NCBI GenBank assembly: GCA_030568195.1
Contig: JAJLTO010000013.1
Location: 62,001 to 126,000, forward strand
Length of the DNA: 64,000 nucleotides
Origin: Dipodascopsis uninucleata var. uninucleata
Lineage: Eukaryota; Ascomycota; Lipomycetes; Lipomycetales; Lipomycetaceae
Reading direction: 5' to 3'
Positions 12,681-22,371 of this stretch are shown here, in pieces; position 1 is the first letter of the stretch; each line of letters opens with the position of its first letter. The notes under the pieces are model-generated. The model searched no databases, had not been told where the DNA came from, and saw only the letters and a list, made by a program, of their open reading frames with translations. A program made the translations under genes and the position numbers.

Positions 12681-14135
12681 ATGGCTAAATTTAGATTGTT
12701 GCAATCTCGATTATCTATCTCGTATCGAATCTCAACGTTCTCAACTACTAGTTTGGTTAAACGTGAACCGTCAAGCAAATCGAACAGTGTTGAGAGAAGT
12801 AGGCGTGGATGGCCATTATGCCAGGACAATCGCTCTCGTGCAAGGAGAGGGCTCGGTGCACTAGAAGATGATGATGATAGAGCTGTTTACCGTGGTAGAC
12901 AAGATGATCGAGCGAAAGAGAATCCACTTACTTATTACTGCACAAAGAAAGATATTCTAGGCGCAGCCAACAAGCAAGAGCAGGGTATTCAAAGAGACAT
13001 TAAAATTAAAAATCAAGCCAAACGAAGACTTTCAAACAATGGTTCTCAATCTAATAAGGAAAGTCACTTCTCAAGCGATGCAATAATACACCGAGGAATC
13101 ACTAGTAAACTGCCACGAAAAACGAGCAATTCCTATACTCTTAGTAGAAGAATTGAGAAGCGTCTCGCAGTCCACAAACTCGATGAGGCAATCGAAATAG
13201 CCAGGATAGGCTATAATAATGCGACTGTAGCTTGGAATTTAATTATTGAATATCTAATGCGCGCTAAAAAGGTATCTTTGGCCCAAAAATGTTTCTCTGA
13301 GATGTCGAAGCGTGGATCTCAGCCAAATGAGAGAACTTTCACCATACTTTTTAAAGGATTGGCCTATAATGCGGATATTCTTCCGTCTGCAGTTGACAGA
13401 TGCCTTAAATTGATAACGCACATGACTTCGAAGCTAAACACCAAGGAAATAAATATAATACACCTGAACTCAGCATTGCAAGTGTGCTCTAGTGCAGCAC
13501 AATATAATAGAGTGTGGGAAGTTTTACAAGCTTTTGACGACCTAGTCAAACCCGATGGACAATCATATAGTATTATATTTACTGCGTTATCGCGCTCTGC
13601 AATGGACAACTCAGGATTAGATGAAGTAATCAGTCCTTCTATGCCTACTTTAGATAGCTCGAATGAAAGTTCGACTGTCGAACCTAATGATAACTTGAAG
13701 CGACATTTTGGAAGGAGCAACGTAACACTAAGTGCGGATATCAGAATACTTTGGACAGAAGCTGTAGAGAAAGGGAAAGCTGGCAATGAGACCCATTTTA
13801 TTTTATCTGATAGACTTGTTTTAGCGTGTGTACGTGCTCTTCTGAAGACCAGTCACAGAAAAGACTATATTACGGCACTCCGAATTCTTGCAGCAGCTTT
13901 TAATCTTCCTTTGATGGTAAAGCCTTGGTTTGAAGACGATACGCCAGTAATAAAGAACACGAATTTTAAAATAACACCTTACGTTGTACCACTTGTCTTG
14001 GAAGTTTGCGTGAAACTGGACCATGAGCGTGCCTATGGAGGATATGTTAAGTTATTTAGATCAATGGGGATCAAAAAGGGATATATTGGATTCAAGAGAA
14101 GCGCCAAAAAAAATACTTGGGAAGAAAAATTATAG
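12681..14135 (+). CDS. Mitochondrial pentatricopeptide-repeat (PPR) protein
   Basis: Probable RNA-binding protein of mitochondrial gene expression; the exact RNA target cannot be told. The start chosen is ATG at 12681, giving 484 residues. The frame is open upstream to 12525 but has no earlier ATG. The N-terminus (MAKFRLLQSRLSISYRISTF) is basic, serine-rich and acid-free, as expected of a matrix-targeting peptide. A basic low-complexity stretch follows to about residue 150. PPR-like helical pairs lie at about 160-310 (AWNLIIEYLMRAKKVSLAQK, then RGSQPNERTFTILFKGL), with a further helical C-terminal half. Repeats are few and divergent. The gene is a single exon, convergent with RAD9, with 85 bp between the stops. 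Another helical-repeat family is possible. Confidence 0.75.
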   Translation: MAKFRLLQSRLSISYRISTFSTTSLVKREPSSKSNSVERSRRGWPLCQDNRSRARRGLGALEDDDDRAVYRGRQDDRAKENPLTYYCTKKDILGAANKQEQGIQRDIKIKNQAKRRLSNNGSQSNKESHFSSDAIIHRGITSKLPRKTSNSYTLSRRIEKRLAVHKLDEAIEIARIGYNNATVAWNLIIEYLMRAKKVSLAQKCFSEMSKRGSQPNERTFTILFKGLAYNADILPSAVDRCLKLITHMTSKLNTKEINIIHLNSALQVCSSAAQYNRVWEVLQAFDDLVKPDGQSYSIIFTALSRSAMDNSGLDEVISPSMPTLDSSNESSTVEPNDNLKRHFGRSNVTLSADIRILWTEAVEKGKAGNETHFILSDRLVLACVRALLKTSHRKDYITALRILAAAFNLPLMVKPWFEDDTPVIKNTNFKITPYVVPLVLEVCVKLDHERAYGGYVKLFRSMGIKKGYIGFKRSAKKNTWEEKL

Positions 14136-14220
14136 GTAAGATATCAGGAGCACACAGGCAAAAGCTATGGATCGTACATAGAATAATCAACAATATAAAT
14201 TCCTTAATATTTTTAGAGAG

Positions 14221-15842
14221 CTAATCAAAGATACCTTTAAATTGTGTATGTCTCGGCGTTGGCCCAAGCTGAGTAAAATCATCAGATCCTCGAGCAAAGA
14301 GTTCTACTTCATCGTCAAGATCAGGTTCGGCAATTTCTTGTTGAAATTGCTGGATACGGGTAGTTTGGATATCGTTGAACATAGTTTGTAAGGCATTGGT
14401 GCTAGTACCATCACTCACGTAGCCAGCACCTACTTCATTCACGTTCGAATGGTTCCAAGTAACGATCTCTGACCCATCTGACATACTATCATCGTGTGTA
14501 TTTGCATCATTCTCTGGGGCATTATAGTTCGCGATGTCCATCCTTCCTATGAGCCTGGGCATGACTAAAGGAGGCGGTAATTCGTCTAGCTGTGTAATAT
14601 TGGGAGCAGTATTATTGCCTGTAGCTGTAGTAGCAGTATTATTTTTATGTTGGGATAATGAGCCTGAATTTTCCCTTAAAAGATAATGAGACGTCGAAAG
14701 CTCTGAGTTCACTGATCTCGATAAGGAAATAGGAGGGTGAGGAGCTAACAGTGAATGTGATCTCTGGTGTGACACTATATGCTCCGAGGTTCCATGTGAA
14801 GCTTGTCGCTGCTTATTTGGACGAGATATAGGAACAGACCGTAGGAGATCTGAATGAATTGTACCTGTGAAAAGAAGAAATTTAGTCCGAACAATATCAT
14901 TTTTGAACTCTAAAACTATGGGCTGTGCAGAAGTGGACGGGCATGCGGGAAATGCACCCACCAAAACTGCATGAAGAGACTCTGCCAGCGAAATCAAAAC
15001 ACGGAACTCTCGTAATGGTAGCACAATAGACACAGAACCGTCCTCAGAATCTTCGGATTGACGATTTGTATTATTTTCATCAAAAGCGATTAAAATATCT
15101 TCAAAATCAGCTGCAGGAACTACTATCGACGTCTGAAGAGGTTGCTTGAGAATTTCTCTTTGCAGCATAACGCCTTCCGTAAACGATGAGAGAACAACAT
15201 GGTCATCTACTTGGAACTTCATACACAACTCCTCAGCCCTAGCAGACGTATGTTCCAATAAGTCTTTTAATAATCTTGAATGCACTGAAAAGCTGTTTGG
15301 GTAATCATTAACAGAATGTAGCACTTTAAAAGGTCTTGTGCGCTCATAAACTAGATTATAGACTTTCGTAATTCCTAGATAGACAAAGAGGTCAGATCAC
15401 ATAAAAGTACTATCTAGTAAGCATACTTACCATAGTAACAAACCATTCTGACAACAAGGCGGTACTCTGGCAGACTTTCATCTAGAGATATCTCGCACTT
15501 TTCAATGGTACCATCCTTCTCATGCCGTCTGAAAATCGTAACAAATAACTTGGTAAATAGTTTAATCGCACCAACAGGGGCACTCTGATCAGTTTCTTCA
15601 CGCCTTTGGTCAGAGTTTTCTTGTTCACCATTTTCTTTCCATACCATGTAAGAATCTAAGAATTCTTGAGCATCAAATTCCACGGACGCGAAGGCTGATT
15701 TGGTGTTGTTGAGCGCATTTAACACGACTGCATCTCGTCTGATCTCTATTTGTATATAGTCTGATACGCGTGAGAGTGCCGCTATTGATCTTGACCAGTC
15801 TCGCAGGCGAGTACCCGTCGCAATTGTAAATGAAAACTTCAT
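14221..15842 (-). CDS. RAD9: Checkpoint clamp subunit Rad9 (9-1-1 complex)
   Basis: PCNA-like subunit of the Rad9-Rad1-Hus1 clamp, which is loaded at damaged DNA and activates ATR-type kinases in the nucleus. Two exons, 15842-15431 and 15374-14221, with a 56-nt intron give 521 residues. The junction restores the conserved VCYYGITKVYNL stretch. Residues 1 to about 290 form the clamp fold (start MKFSFTIATGTRLRDWSRSI; LPLREFRVLISLAESLHAVL). The remaining 230 residues are a Ser/Asn/Asp-rich disordered tail, as in all Rad9 proteins, where phosphorylation recruits TopBP1/Rad4-type partners. The tail ends with an aromatic motif (TQFKGIFD), compatible with a short partner-binding motif, though this last point is inference. 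Divergent from the resolvase gene with 195 bp between starts. Confidence 0.9.
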
Positions 15843-16037
15843 AGAATATCTATGTAGCAGAAGATAAATATTCTGCGTTGGTTATTGTCATGTCTAGCTA
15901 CAATGGCCAGGCAAGTTCTTCGAAGGAAGACCGAAACCTAGCAAGATAATCGTAAACTTGTTTGTCATGATTTTTGTACTAGGTTTATCCTTGGTGGATT
16001 TTCGCTTATCATTGTACTGAACAGACGCCAACTCCTT

Positions 16038-17239
16038 ATGCTTTCAAGGCTGAAGCTCGACACGCTTCGTAAACTGTCTAAATTATGCGGACTAGGTAAT
16101 ATTGAGAGGAGATACTGTCTTGGTTATACTGGATAGTAATATCATTAGATTAACTGTGTTTAACGATAGAAACGAGTGGCACAAAATCGCGATTGATCGA
16201 AAACATTCAAAAGGCGTCAAGCCATCGATCGCGGATTGTGCTGTCAGTAGACATGGGAATCAGAAACTTGGCATATGCTGTAGTGGATACTGGAGCAGCC
16301 GACCATGTTAGTGATTTTGAAAGCAAAAGAGGAGAATGTCTCAAGGTTCTTGCGTGGGATGTCGTCAATTTACATCCAGAGGCTGATCCAGACTTAGACC
16401 TGGAACTTGATAGCCAAGTCGAAAACCTAGCAGGGAATTTCATTAGTTCAAATGAAATGTTTGGACCAGTGGCAGCAGCATCATTGGCCTACAGAACATT
16501 TATAGGTAGTCCAGAGCAGAAAAGATCGGATGGAATTGTTACTATGTATAAACCTGATCTGATAGCGATCGAAAGGCAACGACACCGAACTGTTGGCGCT
16601 AAATCCGTTTTCGAGTGGACTATCCGCGTTAATACTTTCGAATCTGCTATACATGGTCTACTTCATGGCCTTATACGCACTGGTATTATTGGCTCTGCTA
16701 TATGTGCCATACCTCCTGTTAGAGTCCGCAATTATTGGTTCAGATCAAGCAATGTTCGTGACAAGTCATCTTCCATTGCATCGTCATCTACCATATTAAA
16801 ACGCGCAAAAGTAGACTTGGTTAGATCGTGGATAGCAGCCTCCGGTCTAACGAAAGAAACCGCCTACGAAGATACCAATATTACACGTCTATGTCCTACC
16901 ATTGAATTTGGTAGCTCTCTCAATCCAATAGTAGAAGTGTTCAATGGGAAGGTGTCAGCTAGGCGTCGCCAGAAGAGTAATATCGGAGAAGACGTATCTA
17001 TAGCCAAAGTCGGTGGACGAAATGGAAAGCTAGATGATTTGGCAGACAGCTTGGTACAGGCAGTTTCAATTGCTGAATGGCAGAGAAACAGAGTAATCGT
17101 GAAAGACATAATAGAAGGTGATGCCAATAGGAAATTGCATGGTTTCGGAAGAGAAGCTCGAGATCATGCAGATGAAGATAGAATAACAAGAATGCTAAAT
17201 TTATTAGAATCTCATGAACAAAGAATGCAGGATTTGTGA
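16038..17239 (+). CDS. CCE1: Mitochondrial Holliday junction resolvase, Cce1/Ydc2 family
   Basis: Structure-specific RNase H-fold endonuclease that resolves four-way junctions of mitochondrial DNA during recombination and segregation; found in fungi. Two exons, 16038-16095 and 16170-17239, give 375 residues. The 74-nt intron splits an N-terminal SAP-type DNA-binding motif (LKLDTLRKLSKLCGL, then ETSGTKSRLIENIQ), and removing it restores the motif exactly. Acidic catalytic residues are visible in the usual order: Asp in IVLSVDMGIRNLAYA, Glu in LIAIERQRHR, and the Asp pair in NGKLDDLADSLVQA. The motif WTIRVNTFESAIH matches the family core. No clear mitochondrial presequence precedes the SAP motif, so an upstream alternative start cannot be excluded. 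Confidence 0.9.
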
Positions 17240-17545
17240 TATGAGAAATCTTGTACACAAGCGTACATGTGTCAAAATTATACCATACGTGTATTTTACT
17301 AGTATCATACGTCTCAAATCTTAACCTCTAAATATCTAGCGTCTACTTATTAACGAGCATGTATTGCTAGTATTTTAAAAGTCTAACAATATAAGTGAAG
17401 CAATAAAATAACAAACCAAAATCTACTACAGATGTAAAAGTAATGGAAAATTAACTAAAACTAGATATTATCTCGATGCCAAAAGTAATTTAGAAATAAA
17501 ACAAATAATCAATTACACTGCTCTTAAAACCAACACTTAATATTG

Positions 17546-20500
17546 CTACTTGGATTTTCTCCTATACATTAAGACAACATCACCACCAGATCTCCAAATC
17601 CTGGCTCTAATCGTCGCGAGAGTGAAAGAATTATCAAGCACCTGTCCTTGACACAACAGCTCGAGCCACTCCTCGGGATTTGGCCTACTATTGCCATTTG
17701 CATCACCTCTAGTGCTGACATGTGGGATTGGGGATGGACTAGCATCTGCAAGCCGTTCATCAACATGAGAAAGGATTTTTCGAGCACGTAACATTCGATA
17801 AGCATTAAGACGTGCATTACCATTCGGTAATGCAGGCAATGAATCATCATACGGCTGAAGTACGAAAGAAACTTTCACTAGATCTTTAGTTGGAATCTTG
17901 TTCAAAAGCAGAAATTCCGAAACCCATGTGGGTAACTCTTGCTCCAACTTGATAATGTCTGCCGCGTCACCACAAGATCCAACTGTTCCTTTGTAAACAT
18001 CCACAAGGCCGCCAGCATCGGCACGTTGTTCAGACACAATAATAGTTGTAGCAGCTGGCATTGGGATGACAGGAACTTCATTTGGTGGTGCTAGGGTAAG
18101 AAGACTATTATTGTAACTTCCTGAGACTTCGTATTCTCTTAATAGTCGCTGAGAAACACCATAGAGATTATCGTCATATTGTAATTCACCTTCCTCCACA
18201 GTAGCTAAGCCATCAGCAGAGGATACTGAAGAAGAAGAAGTGGTTGTTGCTACGGCTCCACTGGAATTGGATGCACTACCATCAAGCTTATTTAAGTTAC
18301 CGCCTGGACTTGAAATTTGTTCTGTCGGCGTGGCTTTAGCAAGACGACCCTTTCCAAACGATCGTAAGCGTCCCATAAAAGATGGCGTCGATACGGAAGA
18401 CATATCCCCTGATACTCCAACTGGTAGCGGCGAGTTCATCACAGGCGTCTGAGGTATATCTGATACTGACTGACCATCTGTTACATTAGAGCTACCGTTC
18501 AAAGCGAGAGCTGATGAAAAATAGTCTGTGATGACAGGAGCGCTATCAGAGGAAACAAACCCTTCCGCACCAGAAGACGTAGCAACATGTGCAACAGCAG
18601 GGTTGTAAGTAGGTGCAGGTGTTGCAAGCCCAATAGCAAGACCTGGTGTTTGTATTGGGGTGACTGAAGCGCCATTAGTTGACATCGAGTACATAGAAGG
18701 CGAAAAAGAAAGTGTACCAGGAGGAAGTCTCAAAGGTGGTGGTGGTGGTGGTGTTGCGGCGACAGACATTGAGAGTGTAGATTGCATGTCTCTTTTGGCT
18801 TTGCGAAGAGCATCATCACGTAGAACTAGAGTATTTATCAAATTGGAAAACAGATTACGAAGTATCAGCTTCCCGAGGTTGATTCTTTGATCTTCTCTAA
18901 ACTCAACTGGAGCCGGCTGGACTGGAAGATCTCGAGATATTTCATCTGCATATATCTCTGCATCAAAACACGTGTACTCATCCAAGACCACAGCAAGTTG
19001 ACCCATGCGCGTATTTACATGACACCAATTCGCCATCGCCTCGAATGTGTTGATCTCATCAGCAACATCATTAATATCACGACCACCGAAGGATCGTATC
19101 ATAGTGCCCTTTACGAGATCCCAGAGCATCACTTCTCCCGCAGTATCCACCGTCAAAACGCGTCGCCTATCATTCAACAGGACATGATTTATCAAACCGG
19201 TCTGTCCTTCAATGGTCTCTTCAGGATTATGTCGAACCGGATCAGCATTAGTATTAGCGATATCATCCGCTGGACCAACAGTACCGCCTGCGACGGTAGT
19301 TGCAGCACTACCTGCAGTAGAGCTTGGGCCACCCGATGAGAGAATGGCGCTTAGAGGAATGCCATTAAGATCAGACTTAGCTGTAGTACTAGGACTTGTA
19401 CGACTCGGCGTTTGGATTACTGACGCAGGTACACGAAGAGAAGCGGCTGCAGGTTGAGAAATGGATGAGGCTGAGGAAGAGCGACGTCGAGGACGAACGC
19501 TACTTGTAGACATACTACGACGGCGACGATTGAAAGCTTCGATAGTAACGGGAGTTGTATCAACGTCTTTCCAACGATGTATTCGTGAGTTAGCAGTAGC
19601 AGTCCACAAGCAGTCACCAGCAACCTCCAGCTTTGATACACCCTGGTGCTCATTGCAGACTAAAACAGAAAGTGCATCATCCGCATCGGAAACACCCCGC
19701 AAATCAGTTTTCGCAACTAGTCCAACTCTATCAGACGAATGGAATAGCTTGAAATCCGGGTGTTCAGAATGAAGAGACCACACAGAATTTTCATGCATCG
19801 TAAGAGTGTAAATTAGACGACCTGCGGTTACAGACCACAGCTTCACTGTTGAATCTGAAGAGCCAGTGAGTACCAGTGTTCCAGAAGGATTAATCAAGAT
19901 AGAACGTATGTTATCCGTATGGCCAACAAAGTTTATAACAGATTGACCACTCGTTCTCGGATCCCATAGTCTAACTATAGAGTCAGGTCCGCCAGTTCCA
20001 ATTAGACTAGAGTTTGCACCAGCAGAGGAATGGTCGCCGCCAACAGCAAGAGCATATACTGATCCTTTTTGGTTCTCCCCCTTAGCACCCACGTCGATAG
20101 TTAGCTTTTCTGAAGAACTGTTAAGGTCCCAAAGAATAACCTTTCGATCCAAACCACCAGACGCTATCCACTCAGGTGAATCTGCTGGCGTTCCAGGAGC
20201 AGCTAAACACTTGATAAAGTCATGGTGATGGCCAATGGTAGCTTGAAGACCGTCATCAGGTCTCCACAGCTTAACTGTTAAGTCGGAAGAACAAGACACC
20301 ACGGCACGATAATTATCGGTTAGTATTATATCATTCACCCAATGAGTATGCATCTGAACCTGTGTTCGAAAAGTCGATTTCCCCGAAGCCTGCTTTGGCG
20401 TCTTGTCGGTGCCTGCTTGTGGTGGTCGCGAATTTTCTGTTTCCGGCTGCTGCTGCGGCTGCGGCACTTGGCTCGACTCATTATGTCCATTAGTTTCATC

Positions 20501-20815
20501 AAGCTCATCTATTTCGCTGAGATCACCACTTTCATCAAGGGTGTCAAATGGATCAATTGAATGGCGATTAATATTCATATCATGAAGATTCCAGGCATTA
20601 ATCAACCCATCACGACCAGCTGAATACAGGATACCTGAAACATCCCCATCTTCGGAAGTTGCGCTATCCCGTACCTCACTCGCACGCATGCCAGTGTCAT
20701 TGAATGACCTAGCAGTTGGGTCAACAGCCAGGGCATTGACTCCTAAAGTATGACCATGGTGTGAGTTATCAGCCGCTAATAAGTATGTGATTTTTCTTGA
20801 AGTTCGGCGAACCAT
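17546..20815 (-). CDS. WD40 deubiquitinase cofactor, WDR48/UAF1/Bun107 type
   Basis: Homologue of human WDR48 (UAF1), S. pombe Bun107 and budding-yeast Duf1, which bind and activate USP-class deubiquitinases. Single exon of 1,089 residues, ATG at 20815. The N-terminal 400 residues hold the WD40 propeller; blades end in motifs such as LINAWNL, TVKLWRP, VILWDL, IVRLWDP and TVKLWSV. A further WD-like unit (VMLWDLVKGTMIRSFGG) lies near residue 570. Between about 430-540 and 700-900 the chain is Ser/Ala/Thr/Pro-rich with a six-proline run and is probably disordered. The last 150 residues match the SUMO/ubiquitin-like module (DUF3337) that closes WDR48 proteins (LPTWVSEFLLLNKIP, then MYRRK near the end). 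Convergent with CCE1. Confidence 0.9.
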   Translation of the reverse strand: MVRRTSRKITYLLAADNSHHGHTLGVNALAVDPTARSFNDTGMRASEVRDSATSEDGDVSGILYSAGRDGLINAWNLHDMNINRHSIDPFDTLDESGDLSEIDELDETNGHNESSQVPQPQQQPETENSRPPQAGTDKTPKQASGKSTFRTQVQMHTHWVNDIILTDNYRAVVSCSSDLTVKLWRPDDGLQATIGHHHDFIKCLAAPGTPADSPEWIASGGLDRKVILWDLNSSSEKLTIDVGAKGENQKGSVYALAVGGDHSSAGANSSLIGTGGPDSIVRLWDPRTSGQSVINFVGHTDNIRSILINPSGTLVLTGSSDSTVKLWSVTAGRLIYTLTMHENSVWSLHSEHPDFKLFHSSDRVGLVAKTDLRGVSDADDALSVLVCNEHQGVSKLEVAGDCLWTATANSRIHRWKDVDTTPVTIEAFNRRRRSMSTSSVRPRRRSSSASSISQPAAASLRVPASVIQTPSRTSPSTTAKSDLNGIPLSAILSSGGPSSTAGSAATTVAGGTVGPADDIANTNADPVRHNPEETIEGQTGLINHVLLNDRRRVLTVDTAGEVMLWDLVKGTMIRSFGGRDINDVADEINTFEAMANWCHVNTRMGQLAVVLDEYTCFDAEIYADEISRDLPVQPAPVEFREDQRINLGKLILRNLFSNLINTLVLRDDALRKAKRDMQSTLSMSVAATPPPPPPLRLPPGTLSFSPSMYSMSTNGASVTPIQTPGLAIGLATPAPTYNPAVAHVATSSGAEGFVSSDSAPVITDYFSSALALNGSSNVTDGQSVSDIPQTPVMNSPLPVGVSGDMSSVSTPSFMGRLRSFGKGRLAKATPTEQISSPGGNLNKLDGSASNSSGAVATTTSSSSVSSADGLATVEEGELQYDDNLYGVSQRLLREYEVSGSYNNSLLTLAPPNEVPVIPMPAATTIIVSEQRADAGGLVDVYKGTVGSCGDAADIIKLEQELPTWVSEFLLLNKIPTKDLVKVSFVLQPYDDSLPALPNGNARLNAYRMLRARKILSHVDERLADASPSPIPHVSTRGDANGNSRPNPEEWLELLCQGQVLDNSFTLATIRARIWRSGGDVVLMYRRKSK

Positions 20816-22371
20816 TTACGTGTTCTACTGGGCTGCAACGTCTATATTGGCTCACCAACGCGCTATCAATTCTCTATAATTGTCTGCTATATATATATAT
20901 ATATATATAATATGAATATATCTACTCCCGCATAAATGACTAAGCAATACTTCCAAAACAATGCAAGCAGCTGCTCTTTGAGGACCAGATGTCGATTTGT
21001 CGATGGAAAGTACCTATACGGAGGGGAGGGGGTATGAATATGCGTACGTTGAATTCTTCGTTGCCCGCTAAGTTCGAATGAAATGCACCGATTGCACCCC
21101 TCTTTGTCTCGTTAATACTAAAATTCTGTCAGCCTTTTCAAATAAGCCTCTGAAGATGGACAGACCAATTCAGCTGTGTTAGTTCCGTCGATAGATATCT
21201 CATCCTACCTTTAATTTCTTTGTCTGTTGAATTCAGTCGGCAAGTAATCTCGTAAGCAGTTTGCTTCCGATAATACTATCCAAACAATGACAGTTACGTG
21301 CTAAGATCGAAATACGATCTGTTTATTCCTCGCTTCTATAAAGCGCTTGCAAATAACTACTTTAGCTATCTCCTTTTGAGTTCACTATGTAAGAAATAAC
21401 AATTCCACTAAACTGCCTATTATTACAAGCGTATTGTCTGATAATATGCTTTTAAGGCCACCACAAAGCCAACTGGTTAAATAGGATGAATTTGACGAAT
21501 TCTAGACTATATACTGCTCAATACTCTGAAGTTTCCGCTATGCGTAAAATCACCCGAGACAGTCGTGTGTGGAGAAATTCGCTTTTTTTACCGCTATGCA
21601 ACTAAGAATTACCACTAACTCACTTTTACTCCCATACAAATATGGACTACTAGATTCTATCAACTAAATTCCTTCAGTTAAGATGGAGTTTGATTATACA
21701 ATTAGTCCATTAACCCTTTTCCAGAGAATGCGACTTTCGGTTATCTAATTTTGCTACTCTAAATGGAATAACAGGGTTAGCGATAAAATAATTAGTCATG
21801 TTGGTGTGGTGTATTAAATAATAGATGTTCTGGATATGAGAGCTACGAATACAGTCTGATAGCAGACATGTTAAATGAACAGCAAAAATAGCTAGATATC
21901 AAATAATCTATATTAGATTAGAAGACAGGCGAAGAATTACAAATAGAATAGGATAGACAATTGTAATAAACTAAGTAATATGCGTTTCATTCATTATATA
22001 TTATATATTATATAGTTTTGATTTAAATAAAAATATATAAAGATATAGATCGAGATGCCGATATATAAATATATATATGTATATATATAAACGTATGTAT
22101 GTAATACTAAGAAAATATATAACCCATAATAAAAAAGGTACCTCATAACACCGAATGCACACCGCATGCACTTAAAAACATAGAATACAAACATATACTA
22201 ATACTGTACGTAATAAGTAAAATAAAAAATAGAACTGTAAAAGCATAACACATCACATTATATATAAACCAGTCAAATATAAACAGATACAAATGAGTAT
22301 GCATTAACATACAAACATTAAAAATAAGACACGACATATAACAAGGAAACCAGTATCATAACACCGTTTAT
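20816..22371. other. Intergenic 1.6 kb with AT-rich tracts
   Basis: Upstream region of the WDR48-like gene and downstream region of SOK1. No convincing gene. It holds a TA-dinucleotide run at 20888-20909 and a strongly AT-rich stretch at about 21990-22110 that includes several TATATA blocks and probably contains the SOK1 3' end. The open frame on the minus strand there is low-complexity Tyr/Ile/Phe and looks spurious. Confidence 0.6.
20888..20909. repeat. (TA)n microsatellite
   Basis: About eleven uninterrupted TA units, 73 bp upstream of the WDR48-like start codon. Confidence 0.9.
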